From contig OZ024807.1 in assembly GCA_964017045.1 (NCBI GenBank), positions 6,634,481 through 6,698,480 on the forward strand: DNA of 64,000 nucleotides. Reading direction: 5' to 3'. The stretch comes from Omphiscola glabra (lineage: Eukaryota > Mollusca > Gastropoda > Lymnaeidae). A model generated the notes under the pieces. It was not told the origin of the DNA. It saw only the letters and a program-made list of their open reading frames with translations, and did no database searches. The position numbers and the translations under genes were made by a program. Numbering within the stretch: the stretch's first letter is position 1; each line of letters begins with the position of its first letter. Positions 1 to 9,204 of this stretch are shown in pieces.

Positions 1-616
1 AAGTCACATGACTTAGCAACCGTGCCATTAGCTGGGTCATTTTTTTATTTTTATCTTTTTTTTTTTCCATTTAAATTTTATTTCTTGTTTTTTTTTTGTG
101 TGGCCATATTTATGCGAAGTTGAAGTTGTTACGTTATGTGATGCATGGTGTTAAAACATGTCTCGCGTGTTGGAATAATACAAGAAATATTTATATATGT
201 ATAATCTTGACAGCTGTTATGCTGTCATCAGACACCATAATGGTTATTAGCAAATATTTTTCAAATTTTACAAATGAACTGTTGTAATCAGATGTTGAAC
301 ACACACACACACAATAAGAAATGAATAAATTTTGTGTCTTTTTTCATTTCATGATCTTTGTTGATTTTAACTTGCTACCTTAATTAATCAAATATTTTTT
401 TGTCCTTTACTAAAACCTTCTCCAACTATCACCTTTACCATCACCACATCCAGCTCTTACAGTTTGGTTGTCAATGTTTTTTAAAATGTTAAAAGTTGTA
501 GATAAGGGAGGCACAAGGAAGATGAAGGCATTCATAGATACAGTGAGGAAGAGAGAAGGTGTATTATATATTTGGGAGTATCAGCCTATGTTTTTCTATT
601 CAGAGTTGTCACCGGG
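1..616. other. AT-rich non-coding sequence
   Basis: Mostly T-rich and A-rich sequence with poly-T runs near 40-100 and a short CA tract at about 299-313. I see no exon signals, transposon ends or RNA gene here. Confidence 0.6.
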
Positions 617-1035
617 TACTAGTGACAGAAGGGGACTAAGTGTAGTAGAGGTAACTGAAGGTCAGAATCAAGGGGACTAAGTGTAGTAGAGGTAACTGAA
701 GGTAAGAATCAAGGGGACTAAGTGTAGTAGAGGTAACTGAAGGTAAGAATAAAAGGGACTAAGTGTAATAGAGGTAACAGATGGTAAGAATCAAGGGGAC
801 TAAGTGTAATAGAGGTAACAGATGGTAAGAAAAAACGGGACTAAGTGTAGTAGAGGTAACAGATGGTAAGAAAAAACGGGACTAAGTGTAATAGAGGTAA
901 CAGATGGTAAGAAAAAAGGGACTAAGTGTAGTAGAGGTAACAGATGGTAAGAATCAAGGGGACTAAGTGTAATAGAGGTAACAGATGGTAAGAAAAAACG
1001 GGACTAAGTGTAATGAAGGTAACAGAAGGTAAGAA
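617..1035. repeat. Minisatellite, 41-bp unit, about 10 copies
   Basis: Successive units start with GGGGACTAAGTGTAGTAGAG and recur every 41 bases (for example 631, 672, 713). Later copies carry small indels and an A-rich spacer (AAAAACGGG). The first units are close to identical and later ones drift, as expected for unequal exchange in a non-coding array. Confidence 0.95.
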
Positions 1036-1419
1036 CAAAAATCTTGATGCAGCGACCACGTTAAAATTTTCTTTGAATTACAACACAAAATGATGATAAT
1101 TATTGTTGGTGGGATGATCAAGGAAGTGTTCGTGTTGCCATAACCAAATAAATAAAACACTTAATTTTGTCTTGTAAACCCCCAGTAATTAGACTAAGAA
1201 ACATAATATAGACCACACCCGGTCGTTCAAAAATAATTCTAGTTACTTCCCCTACTCATTAAACCTTTTCGAGTTGTTTTTAAAAAATACTTTTCCAGAA
1301 GGCTACATTAAATCTTTAAAACAAATATAATTATTATTTCCAAAAAAATGTTTGACGATTAAAAATATTTCACGCATATTTATGAATTACTAAATTTGAA
1401 AGAAAAATATAAACGAATC

Positions 1420-1857
1420 GCAGCAGACAGCGCGAGCTCTTCCATTTTCCTTGCGTTTGCGACGCGTCTAAGACGAGCATTTTGATTGGCCCGGCTATCA
1501 GAAACGGGCAATTTGATTGGATTATCAGATCAAACGAAGAGAGGCTGAGGGGAAAAAAGTGCCGTCTGCTTGGTTCATCGAAGAATGGATGGATGGATGT
1601 CGAGAGAGGCGTAGTGTCGTATTGATTGTATTTGATTGTGTTTTTTTTTCTTTCTTGGATGGAAATGACCGAAAAATTCAAAAGTGTCGTGAGCGCTGTT
1701 CTCTAAAACCGCCTCACAGTGTTGATTCGAATGTGTCTCGCACACATGGAATATTATTATTACCTGTGGTGAAGGAGTTCCGCTGGTGTTCCTATAGCGG
1801 TTAATTTTGTTTGTTTACCTCAGTAAATTCTGTGATTGTTTATTATTCCTTGCGGTC
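1420..1857 (+). promoter_or_regulatory. Putative promoter and 5' UTR upstream of a signal-peptide exon
   Basis: This block is richer in G+C and CpG than its neighbours (for example around GCGTTTGCGACGCGTC at 1453-1468). It contains two GATTGG motifs (1484-1489 and 1515-1520), which are inverted CCAAT boxes of the NF-Y type, about 30 bp apart. It is non-repetitive and leads directly into the ATG at 1858. I see no clear TATA box. Known: paired CCAAT boxes are common in animal promoters. Inferred: transcription starts somewhere in this block and the remainder is 5' UTR. Several upstream ATGs exist (around 1585-1600), so the leader may hold short upstream frames. The exact start site cannot be placed by eye. 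Confidence 0.45.
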
Positions 1858-1909
1858 ATGAAGTGCAGGCCTATGACATGGATATTAACAGGACTTGTTG
1901 CGGTCATCG
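1858..1909 (+). CDS. Putative first coding exon of a secreted or membrane protein (partial)
   Basis: The ATG at 1858 has a purine at -3 (GGTC before ATG). The frame reads MKCRPMTWILTGLVAVI, then the first base of a Gly/Ala/Asp/Glu/Val codon, and is interrupted by GTAAGT at 1910-1915, a full consensus splice donor. The peptide has a short basic N-region (Lys2, Arg4) and a hydrophobic core (Trp8 to Ile17), so it reads as a signal peptide whose cleavage site lies at or beyond the exon border. The intron would be phase 1, the usual phase behind signal-peptide exons of animal extracellular proteins. No downstream exon could be assigned with confidence, so the protein family is unknown. Alternative: chance ATG plus donor; the upstream CCAAT block and hydrophobic peptide argue against this but do not prove it. 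Confidence 0.5.
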
Positions 1910-2688
1910 GTAAGTTTATTAAAAAATTATAACTCTGTTTTACAGTTGTCATTTTGTTTACTTCACCTTATACGTTTTTAATATTAAATTATACAATAGT
2001 TGCTCTCTATATTTTCTCTCTTTTTTTTTCTTCATAAACATGGTTCATTCATTCTTATAAATTTTTTTTTACCCTTTTTAAAAACTTTAACTCAGTACTT
2101 TGACGGAAAATTTAAATATTGTCAGATTGACATAAAAGATATATCACATTAAAGAAGGGCTACCGTACCTAAAATGCTTTCCAAAAAACATCAATTCCAA
2201 CTCTATGTGTTATAGAATTACTGTTATGATTTATTTAATTTCCTTGTTGATTTTTTTTAAGCCCCTTATAAAATTAATACATTTTGCCCCAAAATCTCGT
2301 GACCCACTTTTCAAATTTCTGCACTATTTTTTTTTTTGTTGCCCATGAAATTTTTATTTTGAAAGATAACTGCACCACATTTTCAGGAGGAGACATTCAC
2401 AGCCTAAATCTTAATGACTTAAACAATTTATCTTACAGGTGATGTCATGTGTTTTAAACTCCCCCTCATTATTTATGTACATATTATATTAGTTTAGACC
2501 CCCCCCCCCCCCACTCTACTTCTAAAATTGCAATTGCTGAACAATTTGCTTTCCACATTTATCGTTTCACAACATTCTATTTATACTTGAGATTAATGAG
2601 ATAAATTTCGCGCCGCCTTCACAATTTACACTGGGGTTCAGAGGTAGTACACGCGCTCTTGGTGCTTTACAGCACATGCTGCACTGAT
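1910..2688 (+). other. Start of putative first intron, AT-rich
   Basis: Opens with GTAAGT and continues as T-rich sequence with poly-T stretches and a C14-type run near 2500. No second exon, hairpin or transposon end is apparent before the MITE at 2689. Confidence 0.5.
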
Positions 2689-2866
2689 CAGGGGCGTCAT
2701 TTCAGGTCTTATCGGGGGGGGGGGGGAACCAAAACTTAGCCGGATTGTTGAGTTGTTTATTACTGAATACACCACAGTACATATATCAATTTAAATAAAA
2801 CCTGATTATTCATGGTATGGGGCCCGCAAATGCGCCCCCCCCCGTTCTACCCAAATGACGCCCCTG
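2689..2866. mobile_element. hAT-type MITE, 178 bp, CAGGGGCGTCATTT ends
   Basis: The two ends are inverted repeats: CAGGGGCGTCATTTCA at 2689 and the complement of AAATGACGCCCCTG at 2853-2866. The 8-bp flanks GCACTGAT (2681-2688) and GCTCCGAT (2867-2874) match at 6 of 8 positions, as expected for an aged hAT target duplication. The interior has G and C homopolymers and no coding capacity. An autonomous partner is not in the window. Confidence 0.75.
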
Positions 2867-3708
2867 GCTCCGATAGGCGGTGTTGATGGCGTGTGCAGGG
2901 ACGCGGTTATGTTATAGTAATCTTTTTTGTTTGAAGATTTTTTTGGTATCAAATATAAGCAGGAACACATACACTATGTTCTTGATGTATGTTGTAAAAA
3001 TCTACCTTATAACCACGGAACGTATATGAACATAGGCTCCATAACATGGTAACATATATTAATTGTCGAGGTGCAGTTCTTTTAATACTCTCAGAACCCT
3101 ACTTTTAAAAATGTATGTTCTGCTGTTGGGCCATGGTTAAAGATGCCGTGGGCTAAAAATATTGTTAGCCGAAGAAGTGGTTGACATCACGATGCTGCCC
3201 GGGCAGACTCGTGCGGGTACGGGTCTTCCAGCGAGCACCGGTCTTAAGTTTCTACCACATTAACTATTGATGTCCGTTGATGTCCGTGCATCTCAGGTTG
3301 CGGTTCTGTTTTTTGTCTGGGTCTTCTACGTCTTTGTATGAAGTTTTGTAAACTGCACGCGTGCGGAGATTGGGTTGACCGATCGCCTGACGTTACCTGC
3401 ATGTATAGTTGTATGATCATTGGCGAACCTATGCGGGTGTGAGTAGAGGGGCGACCGCCCGGCGACTGCACATTTGTAGACTAAAGTTGACTAATATTAT
3501 AATATTATAAATTATTTTTGTGTGTGTTAAGGGGCTCCTTTTGAGAGTCCCCCCACCGGGCATTGAGTGAAGCTACAACACTGTATATGAGAGTTGTTAT
3601 TGGTAATTCTAATTAGCAGAAATGGCGTTAATTTCAAGATAGTTCATATCAAAGTTTTACGTCGAAATATGAGCACACACAAGCACTTTTGCAACGACAC
3701 ATATTGAA
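2867..3708. other. Unique intergenic or intronic sequence
   Basis: Contains a moderately GC-rich stretch at about 3120-3480 with no recognisable product on either strand, and the small AT palindrome AATATTATAATATT near 3493. No tandem array or transposon end was recognised. Confidence 0.5.
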
Positions 3709-3915
3709 GTACTGGTAGATAGAAGTACTCATAGAAGTACTCGTAGAAGCACTCGTAGAAGTACTCGTAGAATAACTTGAAGAGAGAAGCTTTCTTAGAT
3801 TGGAGTACTCACAGAGTGAAGCGTTCTTAGATAGGAGTACTGTATAGAGTGAAGTAATCACGGAGAGAAGCATTCTTGCATAACGGTATTCGTACTCGTA
3901 GAGAGGAGCTCTCAT
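3709..3915. repeat. Degenerate 12-bp minisatellite (GTACTCGTAGAA)
   Basis: Four near-perfect 12-bp units (GTACTCGTAGAA and one-base variants) start at 3725, 3737, 3749 and 3761. They are followed to about 3915 by a looser array of AGAGTGAAGCRTTCTTAGAT-like segments. Confidence 0.85.
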
Positions 3916-4083
3916 GGAAGTACTGATAGAGGGAAATGTGATCGTATTGTTAACAGATCACATTCTATGAAACATCAGGCTCAGCACTGCCATCCCCTTA
4001 AATACAAATTCCCGAGACCTGACCCGGGTATGAGATGATAATTGTAGTACCGTAACTAGTCCGGGATCACGACACGCTGTGCA

Positions 4084-4456
4084 GTCATCATAAGCTGTCA
4101 TCATGTACTGTTAAATTGAGATGTCATCATGTGCTGTCATCATAAGCTGTCATCATAAGCTGTCATCATAAGCTGTCATCATAAGCTGTCATCATAAGCT
4201 GTCATCATGTGCTGTCAAATTGAGCTGTCATGTGCTGTCATCATGTGATGTCATTATGTGCTTTCATCATGTGCTGTCATCATGTGCTGTCATCAAGTGC
4301 TGTCATCATGTGCTGTCATCATGTGCTGTCATCATGTGCTGTCATCATGTGCTGTCATCGTGTGTTGACATCGTGTGATATCATCGCGGGCTGTCTTCAC
4401 GTGCTGTCTTCATGCGATGACATCATGTGCTGTTAACATGTGCTGTCAACATGTGT
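4084..4456. repeat. Minisatellite, 13-bp unit, about 27 copies
   Basis: Alternates two 13-bp variants: GTCATCATAAGCT dominates at 4140-4205 and GTCATCATGTGCT at 4235-4360, with diverged units at the 3' end. Variants lie in homogeneous blocks, a sign of local unit duplication. Confidence 0.95.
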
Positions 4457-5518
4457 AATGCCTCAAAATGAAAATTTCTAATCTTAGAAAAAAATACATT
4501 TACGTGGATGCGGGTTATAAAGATTGTTACAAAGTTTGTATGGTTTTATTTTAAAATATAATTTTTTTGAGTTTACATCATGGCATCAACATTGTTAAAA
4601 AATATATTTCTTGTGTATACGTTTGAGAACTAACTAATATCCCGTGTCCCCCTACCCATCTCCCGAAGCTCATCTGTCCGCCACAGGCTAGCCATTCAAC
4701 GGTCAGTGACAACTTTACTGCCCCCCCCCCCTCTTACCTTTTTGGTTGTAGTTTTTTTTTTTTTTTGTTGTTTATAAAAAATATTGTTCCTATATATAAA
4801 GGTTGGACCATGCGCCCGCTTCGCTTACACCAGCACTTGCCTTTTGTCCCAAATTCAATGCGTGGTATTTTAAAAGGAATTTAAAAGGGTGTGTTTGGTA
4901 ACAATAATATCGATTACCACACCCCCCCCCCCAAATTGTCATTGGTGTGCACAAGACAAGTGTACACATCGCTATATCTAATTATAATATATCAGACCGT
5001 CCCTTTAGAACACGCGACGCCCCCCCCCCCAGTCACGCCCATGTTAAAGACACCCGATCTCTCACGCCACCTCTGCATACATTTTAAGTCGATTTCTCCA
5101 TTTCGCACAATTGCGCATTAATACGTCAACAGGCCGACGAATGCTCTCTAATTAATCGTGAAAAGATCGGCCCCGCAGAGATCCATATTCCCCTCCATTC
5201 TTCTTCTGCAGTCTGTGTGAGTGCATTGTGTGGCGAAGGTTCGCACGGCGCGAACCGGTTTTGTTTGAATGGAACAATTTCATGCGTTGATTAGCTGACT
5301 ATCCGAGGACCAAACGAGGGGTTATTTTGAGAGAAGAAATCTCGAGTAAACTGCAGGGAGTGAAAAAAAAAAAAAGGGGGGGGGGGAGCGGATTACGCTC
5401 AGCGACTCACTTTCTCAAATTTTGGTTATTTTCACTGCTTGTTTTTATTTTCTGATTTAAAAAAAAAACAGTTGCTGCCAGTTTTTTGTTTTAATTACTG
5501 TTACTTGCCTCGTTTAAT
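4457..5518. other. Unique sequence with C-runs and a non-repetitive block at 5110-5350
   Basis: Poly-C runs occur near 4722, 4922 and 5022. The block 5110-5350 is non-repetitive, of balanced composition, and contains TAATTAAT and GATTAG homeodomain-type sites plus the inverted motif GGTTCGCACGGCGCGAACC at 5240-5258. It could be a regulatory element; no reading frame stands out. Confidence 0.4.
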
Positions 5519-5638
5519 TACATGTATACGTAATCCAAGCTTCTAGAATTACCTGTAAACGTAACCCAAACTTCTGGAACTACCTGTAACCGTAACCCCA
5601 CCTTCTACTACCTGTAAACTTAACTCAAACTTTCGAAT
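5519..5638. repeat. Short degenerate tandem repeat, about 30-bp unit, 4 copies
   Basis: Four units share the pattern ACCTGTAAACGTAACCCAAA followed by CTTCTRGAAY. They differ by point changes and short deletions. Confidence 0.8.
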
Positions 5639-5828
5639 GATTCGAACCCGACCAAGTATTTTTTTTCGGTAGCCATAATTTAAAAATGTCCACTACTCCT
5701 GAGTTTTATTTAAAACACTGACTGACAGATTAAACAAAAACAGGTGGGGGGGGGGACATATAATACGATATCGACCTTCGACACATTTTCAACAAGTTAT
5801 TGAGTAACTTCTGCGTGACGTAATAACA

Positions 5829-6054
5829 ACTAGGAGTACGAACATCCCCAAGCTGCAGCACCACATACATTGCAGTTGATGATGGAATAGAATCAAGAAT
5901 TGATGGTGGAATAGAAGTAGGAACATTTCTGTGCCTACAGCGCCACATGCATTGCAGTTGATGATGGAATAGAATTAAGAATTGATGGTGGAATAGAAGT
6001 AGGAACATTTCTGTGCCTACAGCGCCACATGCATTGCAGTTGATGATGGAATAT
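5829..6054. repeat. Tandem repeat, 82-bp unit, about 2.5 copies
   Basis: The anchor TGCAGTTGATGATGGAATA recurs at 5871, 5953 and 6035, exactly 82 bp apart. The two full units are almost identical, including the inner GTGGAATAGAAGTAGGAACA stretch. Inside each unit ATTGATGGTGGAATAGAA echoes TTGATGATGGAATAGAA, so the unit itself arose from a shorter repeat. Confidence 0.9.
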
Positions 6055-6256
6055 CGTTTTCTAAGTTTAATTCCCTTGTTCAATGGTTCAAATGAATTAG
6101 TTTTACAGATATTACAGTTTCTTTACTATTCTTTACGATATTCCCCCCCCCCCCCCATGTAATAAACATTCTCTCTTCGATCACATTTAATTCATTACGA
6201 TCATTAAATTAATCAACCTTAATTGACTTTACGGTGCGGTTAAAAAAAAATCCTAT

Positions 6257-6395
6257 GTGTAACTATGACTGACTGCCCTGGGATTAAAGGAAAGTAACTT
6301 AAGTACATATTCTGTTTGGGGTTTGAGCTCACGTTCTTAACCCCCCCCCCCCCCCCGCTAGTGCATTGGCAACCTGCTCCACCTGTTGGGAAGTG
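6257..6395 (-). mobile_element. tRNA-derived SINE-like fragment
   Basis: Read on the minus strand, the head has a D-arm-like A box (TGGAGCAGGTTGCCAATGC) continuing to GCACTAGC, and 40-50 bases later a T-arm-like B box (GAGCTCAAACCCC). The anticodon-arm region is disrupted by a long G run. A non-tRNA tail with a CTTTAATCCCAGGGCAG stretch follows. The stems do not pair well enough for a functional tRNA. Known: tRNA-headed SINEs are widespread in molluscs; I cannot name this family. Confidence 0.45.
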
Positions 6396-6539
6396 CCGCA
6401 TAATCTTGACATACATTGCTGTATTTTATTGTTGCGTGTCGTCATCAGTGATATTAATTAATAATTGTCCCGATGAAGCAATGTCTCCCTAACCTTTTTG
6501 TATGCTCTGCACCGTTGCATCTCGGTTGACGAAGTCTCG

Positions 6540-6765
6540 CGAACCCTTAACAATTCTCGTCCCCACCCCACCCCCAACCAAGTCTCACCCCCCCCCTTTT
6601 AAGTATCGCCCCCTATTAAGTATCGCTCCCCCCTACTTAGTCTCGCTCCTCCTACTAAGTGTCTCTACACCTACCAATTCTCGCTCCCCTACAAATTCTG
6701 GTTCTCCTACAAATTCTCGCTCCCCCTATTCATTCTTGCTCCCCCACCCCCCACCGCTCCTATAA
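6540..6765. repeat. Degenerate pyrimidine-rich repeat (TCTCGCTCCCC type)
   Basis: Irregular units of roughly 17-24 bp share AAGTCTCGCTCC / AATTCTCGCTCC cores separated by C-runs. The plus strand is strongly pyrimidine-rich throughout. Confidence 0.75.
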
Positions 6766-7057
6766 AGGTAACGATACTATTTAAATTTGGAAGAAATATG
6801 ATTTCTTTTCTGTCTATTGAATTAGAAAGAGGACTGTAGGACCTGTAGGGCACGGGCAGTAGACTTGTGATTTATCACGCCAGTCAAAATGTTAGCGGGG
6901 AAAGCCGTAACTTAAAGGTCTACGATTCCTCTGTTCTCATAATATCAATTCCAGGCAGAGATGCTGTACAGTTAAGTCAAATTTCTACTTTTTGTGGTTC
7001 GGGGCTAACCAACAGATTTATTGTACGATTCGAGTCCCTTGGGAAATAGAACGTGCA

Positions 7058-7265
7058 CATTTAAAACACACACACGCGCACATACACATGCACGCACACG
7101 CACATATACACACATACACACTCACGCACATATATACACACACACTTATACTCGAACTATAAACATACGCACACTCGCGCACACTTGCACACACATGCAC
7201 AATTACATACTTGCACATATACACAAATTTCATACACACATACACTCACTATCACAATACATACA
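7058..7265. repeat. (CA)n-rich microsatellite, interrupted
   Basis: About 200 bp of ACACAC / ATACAC / ACGCAC repeats with TTGCAC interruptions. Both strands stay open in places only because of the dinucleotide composition. Confidence 0.9.
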
Positions 7266-7668
7266 CGTGTATTAAAGAATGGTTTTATTGAGTCACCCAC
7301 GCAATTTGATGTGTTTGTTATGTCTCTGGTCCAACTGTGTCGGGCGCACTATAAGGGACGCCACTTAAGGTCGTTATAATTTAAGTAATAAGTGCTGGAG
7401 ATGGGTGGGGTGGGGGGGGGGGGTAAAGCATTATTGGCGGGTGAGTCCTTCGTCTACCCCGGGACTCCACTTTTTAAAATAAATGGATGGGACTAGTTGC
7501 TCGTCAGCTTGGTGTCTGGATGAAAAACAAAATAATCGCGATTATGATTATTAGTATTACGTGATTACGGTAGATTTATATTTATTCTTTTAATTAATCA
7601 GGTTAAAAGGTTAATTATGGTTTTGTTAAAAGGTAATTTATACGATACTAGCTATAGCCTTATCCAAA

Positions 7669-7757
7669 CAATGGCGGCCGCAACGCGTGAACTCCAAATC
7701 TACTAAAGTTACTTGACAAAACATGCATTCAAGTCACGCACTTTATAAGATTCCAGT
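7669..7757 (-). repeat. Dispersed repeat family A, copy 1
   Basis: On the minus strand it reads TCTTATAAAGTGCGTGACTT, then GAATGCATGTTTTGTCAAGT, AACTTTAGTA and, after a short gap, GTTCACGC, GCGGCCGCCATTGTTTGG. The same order of blocks occurs at 21070, 21563 and 25384 on the plus strand. No coding capacity and no recognised ends. Confidence 0.7.
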
Positions 7758-8990
7758 TAGTGCTATCCCCCCACCCCCCACCCCCGTATGCCACCGCCCC
7801 TGAATTATAGTAGTATTCTAATGTCCCATCCACTTTTACACTTGCACAGCAGGTTCATTACAACAACTATTCCCGTATCTCAAAGATAATATTACGCACC
7901 AAAACGCACTTGTGGTGTTTTTAAGAACCTCATTTAGCGCAGCTTTCGGGAATTTCATTTAATGAAATGAGTGGCATCTGTTGTTAGATAGAGAATTGTG
8001 TGTTTTGATTTTGATGGTATAGGAAGGCTACTGCGTAACATCCTCAGCGCTTAGGTCGGCCAACAATATCAAGGCCACAGCGAAACCGAAAGAAATGTTG
8101 GTTCATCCGGATATTGAAAGACACGGACACGTGATAGACATGTCCACTAACTTCTCTTCGGATGATAAGAGTGCATCTTGTCGCTATCATTTGCGGGGCG
8201 ATGCCTAACACAGGACCTCGGTGTACTCCGATCATGGCGTGGTTGAGGTATTTCGGGAACTTGCGGACATCCAAAAAGTTGGCCAATTTCTTCCCACAAC
8301 ACTATAACCCACGAAGTGCAGACGACGATGTAATACGGAAGCCTCCGTGGCTTGGTACCAGGGCCCCTTGACCTACGCAGCCCTTAACGACTAAGTCAGC
8401 CGCAATGCTCGATATATAATTCGACCCTGACCCCTGGAACGCAAAGGTCTATAGGTCTCCCCCCCCCCTCCCAACCACACGTAATGAACAACTTTCCTCA
8501 CTCAACCCTCCGTTCACACCTCTCCGTCCCACTCCAAACTCCTTCAAAACACAGTTAGTATCTAGTCCCAGGTAGACCATGCCCAAACACATCTATCTTG
8601 CTGGAAATGTCCATTCCATTTAGCCGTATGTGTCTATATACTATAACATGAGCTGCCTGCCTGTCATACCACCTGCTGCTCGGTTGTTGTTTTTTACGTT
8701 TGTCTTTACTAGTTATCCCATTGACTCCCCAGTCCGGTGGTACCCATATCCCTTACTTAATGTTCGTCCCGGGGGCAGTTGACCGCTTCATCGTGTGTTA
8801 TGAGTGTTATGATGTATTATATGGTAGGCTTTTCCGCTTATGGTCAATTTATGGAAGACAATACACTTGAATAATGTTTATATATATTTGATTCTCTGGT
8901 ATACACAACATATCCGCATATATAATTAAAAATTGTTTTACGGCATGGTATAATTATTAAATGGTTTCAAAACGGTATGTTATTTCTGTG
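7758..8990. other. Unique sequence including a GC-richer block at 8044-8371
   Basis: Mostly unique. The block 8044-8371 is of balanced composition and is open on both strands (80 codons minus, 69 codons plus) without similarity I can recognise. At 7770-7802 C-runs precede GCCACCGCCCCTG, which resembles one end of a hAT-type MITE, but no partner end was found. Confidence 0.4.
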
Positions 8991-8998
8991 TTATACAC

Positions 8999-9204
8999 CA
9001 GCGGTTCTCAACCTGTGTGTCGCGACTCCTTTGAGGGTGGGGGGGGGGTCCGAACGACCCTTACACAGGGGTCGCCTAAGACCATCGGAAAACAAAAATG
9101 TATGTAGTAGCAACGAAAGTAATTTATCTTTTGTGGGTCACCACGACTTGACCAACATATTTAAAGAAAGCGTCACGACACGTCCTACACCATTGGTAAA
9201 CTTG
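8999..9204 (+). mobile_element. SPIN-like non-autonomous hAT element, degraded copy
   Basis: The 5' end is intact: CAGCGGTTCTCAACCTGTG, then GTCGCGACTCCTTTGAGG, a G-run, CGAACGACCCTTACACAGGG, GTCGCCTAAGACCATCGGAA. The middle keeps GTAGCAACGAAAGTAATTT and GGGTCACCACGACTTGA. The 3' end (AAAGCGTCACGACAC onwards) has drifted and no convincing inverted end or 8-bp duplication remains. Plus orientation, matching the copy at 60194 and opposite to those at 33314 and 54130. Confidence 0.85.

Noticed and set aside
6257..6395. Functional tRNA gene on the minus strand
   Set aside because: A and B boxes are recognisable, but the anticodon arm is broken by a G-run and the stems do not pair; better read as SINE debris.
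7758..7805. hAT MITE right end GCCACCGCCCCTG
   Set aside because: No partner end or duplication found upstream.
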